In this document: piece after piece, positions 56,151-64,000 of the stretch | Layout of the letters: each line of letters opens with the position of its first letter | Position numbering within the stretch: the stretch's first letter is position 1 | Assembly (NCBI RefSeq): GCF_000186865.1 | Contig: NW_008705575.1 | Location: 678,125-742,124, forward strand | Length of the DNA stretch: 64,000 bases | Origin: Aureococcus anophagefferens | Taxonomy: Eukaryota > Sar > Pelagophyceae > Pelagomonadales > Pelagomonadaceae | Direction: 5' to 3' | Notes under the pieces: generated by a model | Told to the model about the DNA's origin: nothing | The model's input: the letters and a program-made list of their open reading frames with translations, nothing else | The model's database searches: none | Made by a program: the position numbers and the translations under genes

Positions 56151-57536
56151 CAGCACGACCTTGGACCGCGCGGCCTTGGGCGCGACGGCGCCCGGCCGGG
56201 AGTGGTCCATGGTCTTCTGGAGCTTGGCGCGCGCGCGGTCCTTCTCCTCGTCGCGGCGGTCGCGCATCTTCTTGACCATCTTCGGCAGGTTCCGCGACTT
56301 GACGATGCGCTTCACCGTGGGCATGTGCGCGTGGCGGTCCAGGAGCGCCGCGCGGTAGTCCAGCGCCGCGCGCTCCCGGGAGCTCACGGGCCCGAGCTTC
56401 TTCGAGGCCCGCGCCTTCCAGACCCGGAGGTTGAAGTCCTCCGACGCGGTGAGCACGAAGGACGCGTCGGCCGTGAAGCGCACGGCGGCCAACGCCTGCA
56501 TGCGCAGGGCGTGGTAGGTCTCGCGCGCGCGGCCGCAGCCCGCGCCGCGGCTCGCAAAGATTCGGGTGGTGCGGTCCGCGGACGCCGACGCGAATTCGAG
56601 GCCGCTCGGCGCGAACGACACGTCGTTGACGGCGCCGACGTGGCCCTCGTGGATCATCTTCGGCTGCTTGAGGTTGCGCACGTCGAAGGTGTAGCACATG
56701 GTGTCCTCGGACCCGACGACGAAGTGCGTCGGGTCCCGCGGGTTCCAGGCCAAAGCCCGGCACGGCGCCGCGAGCACGCAGCGTCTTAGCGGCGTCTTCG
56801 CGCGCGTGTCGTAGAGCGTCGCCGCGCGGTCCCGGGACGTCGAGGCGACGAGCGACGGCTCCGCCGGGTTCCAGCGCGCCTTGTAGACCGCGTCCGTGCC
56901 CCAAGACCACGACCGCACGGCCGCGGACCGCTCCGGGTCCCACAGTTCGACGACCCCCTCGGAGCCGCAGCTCACGAGCGCGCCGTCGCCGCCGCCCTGC
57001 CAGGAGGCATCGACATCATTCACCGTGCCCCGCGACGTCCAGACGTTCAGGGGCTCCGGCCGCCGGTCGTCGCCGCCCCGCCGCTCGTCGCCCTCGAGGC
57101 TCCCGCCGGACGTCGCCGCGACCTCCAGCGCCCACCGCTTGATGGACCGCTCGCCGCAGGAGAAGAAGGAGTCGCCGGCCCGCGCCAACACGACGCCGGC
57201 CACGGGCCCCGCGTGGGCCGGCGCGCGCCAGACGCACTTGCGGCTCGCGAGGTCCCACGCGCGGCACTCGCCGTCCGCGCCGCCGGAGACGACCTGGACG
57301 AGCTGGCCGCGCCGCGGCGTGCCCAGGCACGTGATGGCGTCGCGGTGGCCGTCCAAAGCGCAGACGAAGGGCTTGGCCATCATGCGGTCGAGCTTCGCGG
57401 CGACGACGGCGCGCTGGTGCTCCCGGGCCGCGGCGAAGGGGTGCGCCGCCGGGTCGAGGTTGCGCCGCACGTACTTGTGGTCCGCCGTGTCCCGGGCCTC
57501 CTTCTTCGCGCTGCGCGACACCGTCTTGATCTTCAT
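56136..57536 (-). CDS. SOF1: SOF1/DCAF13 WD40 ribosome-biogenesis protein
   Basis: 466 residues, no intron. N-terminus MKIKTVSRS and NLDPAAHPFAAAREHQRA are typical of SOF1. Seven WD40 repeats follow (VVSGGADGECRAWDLASRK, LVASTSRDRAATLYDTR, FASASADRTTRIFAS, VLTASEDFNLRVWKA). The C-terminal Sof1-like domain is present: MPTVKRIVKSRNLPKMVKK and KDRARAKLQKTMDHSRPG. SOF1 associates with U3 snoRNP and is needed for 18S rRNA processing. Human DCAF13 also serves as a CUL4 substrate receptor. Shares the processome pathway with UTP15 at 37851-39488. Confidence 0.9.
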   Translation of the reverse strand: MKIKTVSRSAKKEARDTADHKYVRRNLDPAAHPFAAAREHQRAVVAAKLDRMMAKPFVCALDGHRDAITCLGTPRRGQLVQVVSGGADGECRAWDLASRKCVWRAPAHAGPVAGVVLARAGDSFFSCGERSIKRWALEVAATSGGSLEGDERRGGDDRRPEPLNVWTSRGTVNDVDASWQGGGDGALVSCGSEGVVELWDPERSAAVRSWSWGTDAVYKARWNPAEPSLVASTSRDRAATLYDTRAKTPLRRCVLAAPCRALAWNPRDPTHFVVGSEDTMCYTFDVRNLKQPKMIHEGHVGAVNDVSFAPSGLEFASASADRTTRIFASRGAGCGRARETYHALRMQALAAVRFTADASFVLTASEDFNLRVWKARASKKLGPVSSRERAALDYRAALLDRHAHMPTVKRIVKSRNLPKMVKKMRDRRDEEKDRARAKLQKTMDHSRPGAVAPKAARSKVVLKEQT

Positions 57537-57696
57537 CGCGTGTTGCGGCAGCCGCGCTCAGTGATGCTCTCTATCGTCGCCCACTTTTGCTTCGGCACTC
57601 AACCTTCAGCCATCGATGTTGCAGTACCGCGAGCGTACGGAGGAAGTGGCGGAAGCGAAGTCTACAGCGAAGGGGAAGGGAGCGTCCGGCGTCGGC

Positions 57697-59079
57697 CTAG
57701 GGCGCTTCGGACGCGCCGTCGCCGTCGCGCCCGTCGCACGCGCCGTCGCCGCCGGAGAGGACGGGGTCCAGGATGAGCGCGAGCTCCTCGTCGTTGACGT
57801 AGGGCGCGGCGTCGGAGTCGTCGGAGCAGTCCGAGGCGTCGTCGTCGAGGCCGTCGTAGCGCCGGACGCCCCGGTCGAGGTCCACGAGCCGCGTGCCCGC
57901 CCGCTCGCGGCCGTCGTCGTCGAGGTCCGCGGCGCACGAGCACGCGGGGAGCCAGCCGGGACCCGCGCCCGCGCCGCAGCAGAGCTCCTCGACCCAGGGC
58001 GGCGCGCTCCCGCTGTCCTCGAAGAGGGCCGGCCAGCCGCCCGCGAGCACGGGCGACAGCGCGATCTCGCGCACGGTCTGCGTCGCGACGGGCGTCCCGA
58101 ACGACAGCGGCCGTCGCGGCGGCGCGGACGGCGCGACCTCGCGGACGGCCGCGGGCGTCGCGGGCGTCGAGGACATGGCCGAGAGCGTGACCTCGCGGAC
58201 CGTCGACGGCGCGGGCGTGGAGGGCGACGCCGACGTCGCCGAGAGCGCGACCTCCCGGGAAGGCGCGGGCGCGCCGACGGACGAGCGCGGCGTTCCCGGG
58301 TCGCTCCGCGGGCTCGGCGCGCACTCGGATCGGACCTCCGCCTCGAGCAACGTGATGTCGAGCACGGCCTCGAGCACCGCGGACAGCGCGAGGCGCAGCG
58401 GCGACGGCGTCGCGCCGTCGGCGGGCGCGGCGGCCGCCGCCGGCGTCGTCGTCGCGCCTCCGGGCGTCGCGCCTCCCGGCGTCATGCCTCCCGGCGTCAT
58501 CCCCCCTCCCGGCGCCCAGACGTCCGAATGGCGGTTCGGCGTCGCGCGGCGCGACAGGTCGTCGAGCGTGTAGATGGCGTCGACCTCGAGCCTGGGCAGC
58601 AAAAGGGTGCGAAATTCCCAACTTCAAAGGCTCCTATCTCGGTCGTTTTCCGCTCGTTTCGGCTGATTTTTGGACGAGCGATCATCTCTCGGAGCGCTCT
58701 CGAAGCGTGGGTGCTGTTTTTGAAACGCGCGCGCGGAACACTCACGTTGAAGCTACGTTGAATCACCCTTTTGCTGCCCTGCCTCGAGCATGGACTGGCG
58801 CAGCTTCGTCGCGGAGCTCGGGAGCCTCGCGATGTCCTTCGTGATGGAGTCCTCGCGGTCGCTCGCGGGCGACGGGCCCCAGGACACGCGGCGGCGGCTC
58901 GCCTTCTTCGGCGGCGTGCGCCGCGGCGACAGCGGGCCCTTGGGCGACGGCTTGGGCGACGGCAGCGCCGCGCCCTTGGGCGGCGGCGCCGCGGCGCCCC
59001 GGGGATCGGGCGCGGCGACGTTCGGCGGCGCGTTCTCGTCGCCCCGGTGCATGAGGAGCGACGGGCTCGCGGGGATCAT
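57697..59079 (-). CDS. Low-complexity Ser/Pro/Thr-rich protein with an introner
   Basis: Exon 1 59079-58790, exon 2 58591-57697; the introner intron is removed exactly, joining KLRQSM to LEVDAIYTLDDLSRR. 394 residues. Exon 1 is Pro/Lys-rich with SRRRVSWGPSP, an RVxW-like site. Exon 2 has short tandem repeats (GGGMTPGGMTPGGATPGGAT) and variants of SREVALSAT, VREVTLSAM, VREVAPSAP, VREIALSP repeated four times. Acidic end with VNDEELALILDPVL. No known domain. Likely a disordered regulator, possibly of a phosphatase given the RVxF-like motif, but this is speculative. Confidence 0.6.
58592..58781 (-). mobile_element. Introner IE-1, 190 bp, 198-bp GC-AG intron
   Basis: Exact 8-bp duplication CCTCGAGC (58584-58591 and 58782-58789). 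Perfect 16-bp terminal inverted repeats GGGCAGCAAAAGGGTG. On the coding strand the intron opens GCTCGAGG then CAGGGCAG, and closes CTGCCCAG. Body orientation is opposite to transcription. It is the least degraded IE-1 copy in the window. Confidence 0.92.
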
Positions 59080-59235
59080 CGTGATACGCCTCGGGCTGCG
59101 ACAGGACCGACGCGACGACGACCAAAATCAAACTGGCGTGGATGGCGGGCTGCTAGGCTAGGAGAGGTTAACAGCTAGAGGGCCTACCCGGGGGGTCATT
59201 GCTGCTTATTAGACGCGCTGCAACACGAGTGCACC

Positions 59236-60663
59236 ATGCAGCGCCACAAGCTCGTCCGAGGAGGCAATAAAGCGAGCTCGAGCCGATTGCCGCGGCGATT
59301 GTCGTCACGTGCAACCATGACCAGCGAAAAGGCGGCGCTCGTCGACGACGTTGAGGCCGGCGGCCGCGGCGGCGGCGACGCGACGTTCGGCATGACGGTC
59401 ATCACGCTCATGAAGATCTGCGTCGGCACGGGCGTCCTCGCCGTGCCCCACGCCTTCTCCGGCGCGGGCGTCGTGCCGGGCTTCGGCATGCTCTTCGCTT
59501 TATTGTGCTGGAACGACTGGTCCGCGAACCGGCTGCTGGCCTGCCGCGACCTGCTGAGCGACGACGAGCGGCGCCGCTTCGAGGCGCCCGGCGGCGAGTC
59601 GCCGCTCGGAGCATTGGCGCGCGTCGTCGCGGGCCCGCGCGTGGCGACGTCCGTGGAGGTCTGCCTCTGCGTCCTCATGTTCGGCGTCGCGACGGCGTAT
59701 TTCGTGGCGCTGCACGATTTCCTCGCGGCGACGCCGCTGGGGCCGGCGTTGGCGCGGGCGCCGCGGGGCGTCGACACGTTCGCGGCGGCGTGCCTCGCCC
59801 TGCCGCTGTCGCTCGTCGACGACATCGGCGCGCTGGCCTACGCCGGCGCCGCGGGGCTCTGCGCGATTTTTGTTTCCTTCGCGTGCATCGTCACCTACGG
59901 CGTGGAAGAACGGACGGCCGTGGGCTGGGCGCAGGCGGACGGCTTCACGTGGATGACGCCGACGTCCGTGTCCGCCCTGGCGAGCGGCTTCGGCGTGCTG
60001 GCCTTTTGCTTCGGCGTCGCGCCGCTGGCGCTGCAACTGGAGGCGTCGATGGCGGAGCCGCGGCGGTTCGCGAGCGCCCAGCGGTACGCGTTGGGCGTCG
60101 CGTTCCTCGCCTACGCGGCGACGGGCGCGGGCGTGGCGCGTCTCTACGACGGCCTCCCCTGCGCGCCGGACGGCGTCGCGGGCAACGTGCTCGACGATCT
60201 GCCGCGGGGCGCGCCGTGGACGACGGCGCCGTCGGCGGTGCGGGTCGCGATGTCCGTGGTCTGCGTCTTCTCGGCGCCCATCGGCGTCGTGAGCTCGGGC
60301 GAGATCCTCGAGGCGGCGCTGCCGCCGCTGGCCCCGGGGCGGCGGCCCCTCTTCCTGCGGCGGCTGGCGGTCCGGGGCGGCGTGGCGTTCGGGGCCGCGA
60401 CGGTCGCGGCGGCCGTGCCCGTCTTCGCGCTCATCGTCGCCCTCGTCGGCTGCCTCGCCGTGTCCTTCCTGAGCTTTGTGTTGCCGCCCTACCTGCACCT
60501 CAAGCTCGCGCTGTCCCGGGAGCCGGCCGCGGTCGCGCTGGACGCGGCCGCGACGGTGCTCGGCGTCGTCGTCGTCGTCTTCACGACGTCCCTCACGGCC
60601 CTCACGACGGCCGCCGAGGTCGCGCGCGCCGCCGCGCCGCCGCCCGTGGTCCAGTCGGGGTAA
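59236..60663 (+). CDS. Amino-acid transporter of the AAAP family, second member
   Basis: 475 residues from ATG 59236; a second Met at 59317 (MTSEKAALVDDVEAG) is equally good and gives a typical short N-terminus. About eleven helices. Family-like start TVITLMKICVGTGVLAVPHAFSG (G-x-G-x-L-x-x-P) and later GFGVLAFCFGVAPLALQLEASM. No intron. Compared with the transporter at 8539-9861 the first helix keeps the GxGVLAxPxAF consensus more faithfully, so substrate or direction may differ. Localisation unknown. Convergent with the DUF1118 gene, 31 bp between the stops. Confidence 0.8.
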   Translation: MQRHKLVRGGNKASSSRLPRRLSSRATMTSEKAALVDDVEAGGRGGGDATFGMTVITLMKICVGTGVLAVPHAFSGAGVVPGFGMLFALLCWNDWSANRLLACRDLLSDDERRRFEAPGGESPLGALARVVAGPRVATSVEVCLCVLMFGVATAYFVALHDFLAATPLGPALARAPRGVDTFAAACLALPLSLVDDIGALAYAGAAGLCAIFVSFACIVTYGVEERTAVGWAQADGFTWMTPTSVSALASGFGVLAFCFGVAPLALQLEASMAEPRRFASAQRYALGVAFLAYAATGAGVARLYDGLPCAPDGVAGNVLDDLPRGAPWTTAPSAVRVAMSVVCVFSAPIGVVSSGEILEAALPPLAPGRRPLFLRRLAVRGGVAFGAATVAAAVPVFALIVALVGCLAVSFLSFVLPPYLHLKLALSREPAAVALDAAATVLGVVVVVFTTSLTALTTAAEVARAAAPPPVVQSG

Positions 60664-60694
60664 TTTTACGTGGGTATTGGTGGGTCTCGACCGC

Positions 60695-61491
60695 CTAGGC
60701 GAGCGCGCCGGGCGCGAGCTTGGACGTGGCGACGCCGAGGCCGCCGAAGAGCACGGGGAAGAGCGTGCCCAGGGGCACGGCGAGGAACGTCTGGAGCGCC
60801 ACGGACGCGACGGAGTCGTCGGGCTGGCCCGTGACGACGACGGCGCCGCCGAGCGACGCGAGGGCGAGGGCGAAGTACGCGGGCGACGGGACGTTGATGA
60901 GCACGCCGAGGAGGGGCGTCGCCGGGCCCGCGAGGGCGATGAGGGTCGGGAGGATCGGGAGGAGCTCGTCGTTGAGGTCGCCGAGCGTGCCGAGGAGGCC
61001 CTGCTCCTCGGCGAAGACGAGGAGGGGCTCGACGTCGGCCAATTTCACGCCCGCGCGGTCGAGCTTCGACAGCAGGCCCGTCTTGGCGACCTTGGTGAGG
61101 AGGCCCGACGTGTCGACGGCGTCGATGGTCTTCTCGATCTGCTCGAAGGGGTCCATGAGGCCCGGCTCGAGGCCCTGGACGGGCGTCCCGACGGGCGCGT
61201 AGCCCCACCAGACCTTCTTCGTTTTTCCCTCGCCCGCGTAGCCCTCGTAGAGCCGCGTCTGCGACGGGGAGAGGCGTGTGCGCGGTGGCGGTGGGACGAG
61301 GGGAGCCGGGGGCGGCGCGCGAACGTTCAAGATCCAGTCCAGCAACCCTATCGCTCGCCCGGGGGCCGGCGCGCGCGCGCGGTCGCGAGATTTCGCGCGG
61401 GCCGGTTACGCACCGACGTCTTAGGCGCGCGCGGCGCCTGGAGCGCCGAAGCGCTCGCGAGCAGTGCACAGAGAGCCATTGCGCGAGCCAT
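60695..61491 (-). CDS. DUF1118-family plastid membrane protein
   Basis: Exon 1 (61491-61414) encodes exactly 26 residues, MARAMALCALLASASALQAP and RAPKTS: a signal peptide ending in an ASALQAP motif, the stramenopile plastid-entry signal. The intron 61259-61413 (GTGCGT...CGCAG) leads to exon 2 (61258-60695), TRLYEGYAGEGKTKKVWWGY. The mature protein has IDAVDTSGLLTKVAKTGLLS, RAGVKLADVEPLL and EEQGLLGTLGD amphipathic repeats, then two helices (LALASLGGAVVVTG, TFLAVPLGTLFPVLFGG), matching plant DUF1118 chloroplast proteins. Precise function is unknown; thylakoid or envelope location is likely. Confidence 0.75.
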
Positions 61492-61605
61492 TGCGATGGA
61501 TTGCGTCGTCAGCGTCAAGCGTGGCCGGGGATCGGGTCATCCGTGCCGAGGCTCTTGCGGCAAGACCGGCATGATGGTCTTGACCTGAGGCACGTCTCCG
61601 TGCTG

Positions 61606-62979
61606 ATGGCCTCCTTCGAGGAAGACTCCGACCTCCAGGAGGAGTCGGACGACTACAGCTACGAGTCCGGGGAGGACGACAACGCCTCCGACTCGGAGGC
61701 GGAGACGTCGCCGCCGCAGCAGCCCTACCCGGTGTCCTTGTCGGAAGAGGAGGTCGCGTCGGAGGCGCGCCGCCGCGCGACGGCCGTGCAGCGCGCCCTC
61801 GGCTGCTCGGCCTTCGCGGCGCGCGTCGCGCTGCGCCTCGGCCGCTGGCAGCACGCCGCGGCCGTCCGCGACGCCGCGGCGCCGGACGCGGCGGCCGCGG
61901 ACGACGGGAACTCGTGCGCCGTCTGCTACGGCGACGGCCTCGCGCTCGTCGCCAACGAGCGCTGCGGCCACGGCTTCTGCGGCGACTGCTGGCGCGGCTT
62001 CCTCGCCGTGGCGCCGGGCCTCGACGCCGGCTGCCCGTCCGCGGGCTGCGGTCGGCTGCCGTCCGACGCCGTCGTCGCGCGCGTCTTCGGCGCGGATTCC
62101 CCGGAGGCGGCGCGGCGCGCGGCGCTCTGGGCGAACTCGCTCGTCGACGACGGGGCCGACGCGCGCTGGTGCCCGCGGGGCTGCGGCCGCGCCGTGCTCT
62201 TCGACGCGTCGGGCGACGCCGCGCGGTGCGCGGAAGCGCGGTGCGACTGCGACGACTCCAACCGCTTCTGCGGCCGCTGCGGCCTCGACGCCCACGCGCC
62301 GGCGACCTGCGAGGACGCCGTCACGTGGGTGCGCAAGCGCGAGGAGGACGCGACCGTCGCCGCGGACGCCGCGGTCGCGGCCAAAGTAAAACGATGCCCG
62401 AACCCGGCGTGCGGCTGCGCCGTCGAGAAGAACGGCGGCTGCAACTACATGCGCTGCGCGTCCTGCCGCGAGTTCTGGTGCTGGCACTGCGGCGCCTGGG
62501 GCGGCGGGCCGAGCCGCCGCGACCCGCCGCACCACCTCTTCTTCTGCAACGACCCCGCGACGTCCTTCGCGACGCTGGAGGACGACGGCCGCTACGCGTT
62601 CTACTCGGAGCGGAGCGCGGCCCACGGCGCCTCGCGCGCCTTCGCAACGACGCAGCTCGAGAAGTCCCACAAGCTGGCGAAAAAAATCGCCGCCGGGTCC
62701 GCGGACCCGGACGCGAGCTTCCTGCCGAACGCCGTGGCGCTCGTCGTCCGCTGCCGCGCGACGCTCGAGTGGTCCTACTGCTTCGCCTACTACGAGCGCG
62801 ACGACGACAAGCGCCGGCTCTTCGCCTTCGCGCAGAAGCAGCTCGAGACCTTCACGGAGGAGCTCAGCGGCCTGACGGAGCAGAAGGCCGCGGACGTCGC
62901 GGACGCGCGGCGCCGCATCGTCTTCCTCGCGGCCGCGCTGACCAAGTACCGCGCGAACATCGCCGACTGGGGCGCGTAA
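61606..62979 (+). CDS. Ariadne-type RBR E3 ubiquitin ligase
   Basis: 457 residues, no intron. Acidic N-terminus (MASFEEDSDLQEESDDYSYE) as in Ariadne proteins, a UBA-like helix region, then RING1 (CAVCYGDGLALV...ERCGHGFCGDCW), IBR (RWCPRGCGRAVLF...RFCGRCGLDAHAPATC) and RING2 (KRCPNPACGCAVEKNGGCNYMRC). The catalytic Cys is the one in GGCNYMRC, HC(A/S)-type CGAW follows, and the C-terminal Ariadne helices (YFAYYERDDDKRRLF-like, QLETFTEELSGLTEQ) complete the fold. Transfers ubiquitin via a thioester, usually activated by neddylated cullins. Start at the first Met of the acidic run. Stop is 16 bp from the opposing gene's stop. Confidence 0.9.
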   Translation: MASFEEDSDLQEESDDYSYESGEDDNASDSEAETSPPQQPYPVSLSEEEVASEARRRATAVQRALGCSAFAARVALRLGRWQHAAAVRDAAAPDAAAADDGNSCAVCYGDGLALVANERCGHGFCGDCWRGFLAVAPGLDAGCPSAGCGRLPSDAVVARVFGADSPEAARRAALWANSLVDDGADARWCPRGCGRAVLFDASGDAARCAEARCDCDDSNRFCGRCGLDAHAPATCEDAVTWVRKREEDATVAADAAVAAKVKRCPNPACGCAVEKNGGCNYMRCASCREFWCWHCGAWGGGPSRRDPPHHLFFCNDPATSFATLEDDGRYAFYSERSAAHGASRAFATTQLEKSHKLAKKIAAGSADPDASFLPNAVALVVRCRATLEWSYCFAYYERDDDKRRLFAFAQKQLETFTEELSGLTEQKAADVADARRRIVFLAAALTKYRANIADWGA

Positions 62980-62995
62980 CGTGTGTGTGTGTGTG

Positions 62996-64000
62996 TTACA
63001 GCGCGCGCGCGCTTTTGAGCTTGCCGTCGAGCTCGCCGGCTTTGTCGAGGGGGACGAGGCCCGGCGCGCCGTCGTTGAGGCCGCCGACGTACTCGTCGCC
63101 GATCCAGACCGCGGGCACGGACGTGCGGCCCGTGCGCTTGCCGAGCCTCGCCCGGAGCGCCGCGCCGTCCTCGCGCTCGTCGAGCGCGATCTCCGTGTAC
63201 GTCGCCCCCTTGTCGTCCAACAGCTCCTTCGCCTTCTTGCAAAAGGGGCACGACGTGAACGTGTACATGGTCACGCCGCCGTTGCCGAGCGCGGCGTCGA
63301 TGGACGCGTCGACGGCGGCCGCGTCGAAGTCGCCCGCGACCGTCTCCGCGACGAACTGCTTGAAGCCCGCCGCGTATTTTTGCGTGGCGCCGCTCAGCTG
63401 CTGCGTGAACGAGTCCTCGTCGGCCCAGGCCGACGGCTCGCCCGTCCAGCCGTCGGCCTCGGCCTCGGGCAGCGCGCCCAGCGCCCGCGCGGCGGCGACG
63501 AGCGGGCCCGCGATGGGGTCCTGCGTGCCCAGGGGCGACGCGGCCTTCTTTGTGGCTTCGTCCTCGCCGCGCGACGTCGTAGCGGTGGCCTTTGACGGGC
63601 TGACATTCTCCTTTTTTCGCGACAGCGGCCCCGGCGGCCCCGCGCGGAAGAGCTGGCGCACGCCCTCGGCCGCGGACACGTCCCAGCTCTCGAGGTGCCG
63701 CACGACCACGACCTCGTCCTCCCGTACGTCCAGCACGTGCTCGACGCCCCAGGGCCAGGCGAGCACGGGCTGCCAGGGCAGCGCGAGGCGCAGCTTCACC
63801 ATGAGCTTCGTCGTGTAGCTCGACGCCGTCCGCTCCGTGCCGAGCGTCCGGATGCTCGCGTCGCTAATGAAACCGCCGCCCAGATTCGCCAAATTCTCCT
63901 CGAAGCGCGCGCGGCCCTTGAAGGACACGAATGGGTCCGCGAACTCGCAGTCGTCGTCGTAGCACGCCGCGTCCATGATTCCCGTGAGGAAGTAGGGGCC
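62996..64000 (-). CDS. DUF2358 (SnoaL-like)-glutaredoxin fusion, 5' end outside the window
   Basis: Open to the right edge; the frame continues upstream of Met 63976 as YFLTGI, so the true start lies beyond 64000. The N-terminal half matches DUF2358: YFLTGIMDAACYDDDCEFAD, PFVSFKGRARFEENLANLG and a beta-rich part ending VRHLESWDVS. A linker follows, then a C-terminal glutaredoxin: GVTMYTFTSCPFCKKAKELL with active site CPFC, TSVPAVWIGDEYVGG (cis-Pro and glutathione site) and a terminal helix. DUF2358 proteins are plastid proteins in plants and algae. Fusion to glutaredoxin suggests redox control of a small-molecule-binding fold in the plastid. Confidence 0.8.
   Translation of the reverse strand, partial: GPYFLTGIMDAACYDDDCEFADPFVSFKGRARFEENLANLGGGFISDASIRTLGTERTASSYTTKLMVKLRLALPWQPVLAWPWGVEHVLDVREDEVVVVRHLESWDVSAAEGVRQLFRAGPPGPLSRKKENVSPSKATATTSRGEDEATKKAASPLGTQDPIAGPLVAAARALGALPEAEADGWTGEPSAWADEDSFTQQLSGATQKYAAGFKQFVAETVAGDFDAAAVDASIDAALGNGGVTMYTFTSCPFCKKAKELLDDKGATYTEIALDEREDGAALRARLGKRTGRTSVPAVWIGDEYVGGLNDGAPGLVPLDKAGELDGKLKSARAL

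Noticed and set aside
62981..62997. GT dinucleotide run at 62982-62996
   Set aside because: Simple microsatellite between two stop codons; too short for further claims.

Overview
The window is eukaryotic nuclear DNA, very GC-rich and densely packed. Its features fit a stramenopile alga, most likely a pelagophyte close to Aureococcus anophagefferens. Four things point there: spliceosomal introns built from short inverted-repeat elements with 8-bp target duplications (introners, described in Aureococcus and Micromonas), frequent GC-AG introns, proteins starting with a signal peptide plus an ASAFAP-like plastid motif, and MYND/Sel1, AP2-like and DUF1118 proteins. The species name is inference; no rRNA or organellar marker is present.

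I recognise 44 protein genes and no tRNA, rRNA or CRISPR. From left to right: 0-3 kb, AP2-like protein (cut by the window edge), DHHC acyltransferase, glycosyltransferase-like protein. 3.6-9.9 kb, dimethylformamidase-like protein, glycoside-hydrolase-like protein, amino-acid transporter. 9.9-15 kb, coiled-coil protein, two small membrane proteins, large PH-like membrane protein. 15-17.8 kb, tandem pair of MYND-RING-Sel1 genes. 17.9-26.3 kb, MESD-like protein, unknown protein, AP2-like protein, secreted glycosyltransferase-like protein, TMEM65/EF-hand fusion, Na+/Ca2+ exchanger. 26.6-36.2 kb, DRG2 GTPase, small unknown, zinc-cluster protein, membrane protein, thioredoxin-fold protein, Cys-rich repeat protein, carotenoid oxygenase. 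36.3-48.5 kb, FHA protein, MYND protein, UTP15, secreted unknown, EF-hand protein, acidic repeat protein, phosphofructokinase, sulfotransferase-like protein. 48.6-64 kb, GAF/IQ protein, sirtuin, TIGR01589 protein, lumenal protein, short-chain dehydrogenase, SOF1, low-complexity protein, second amino-acid transporter, DUF1118 plastid protein, Ariadne E3 ligase, DUF2358-glutaredoxin fusion (cut by the right edge).

Neighbouring genes are mostly arranged tail to tail with almost no space; in two pairs the stop codons overlap. UTP15 and SOF1 both act in the small-subunit processome. The exchanger and TMEM65/EF-hand protein are adjacent and both relate to calcium. Otherwise neighbours show no shared pathway.

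The most striking layer is intron origin. Ten insertions of three introner families interrupt eight genes. In most, the 3' splice site is the end of the element and the 5' splice site (usually GC) is the first dinucleotide of the duplicated target, so splicing restores the original reading frame exactly. Other notable signals are duplicated translation starts, an intron carrying an inverted copy of its own exon, two single-site reading-frame breaks, and a 28-bp perfect palindrome.
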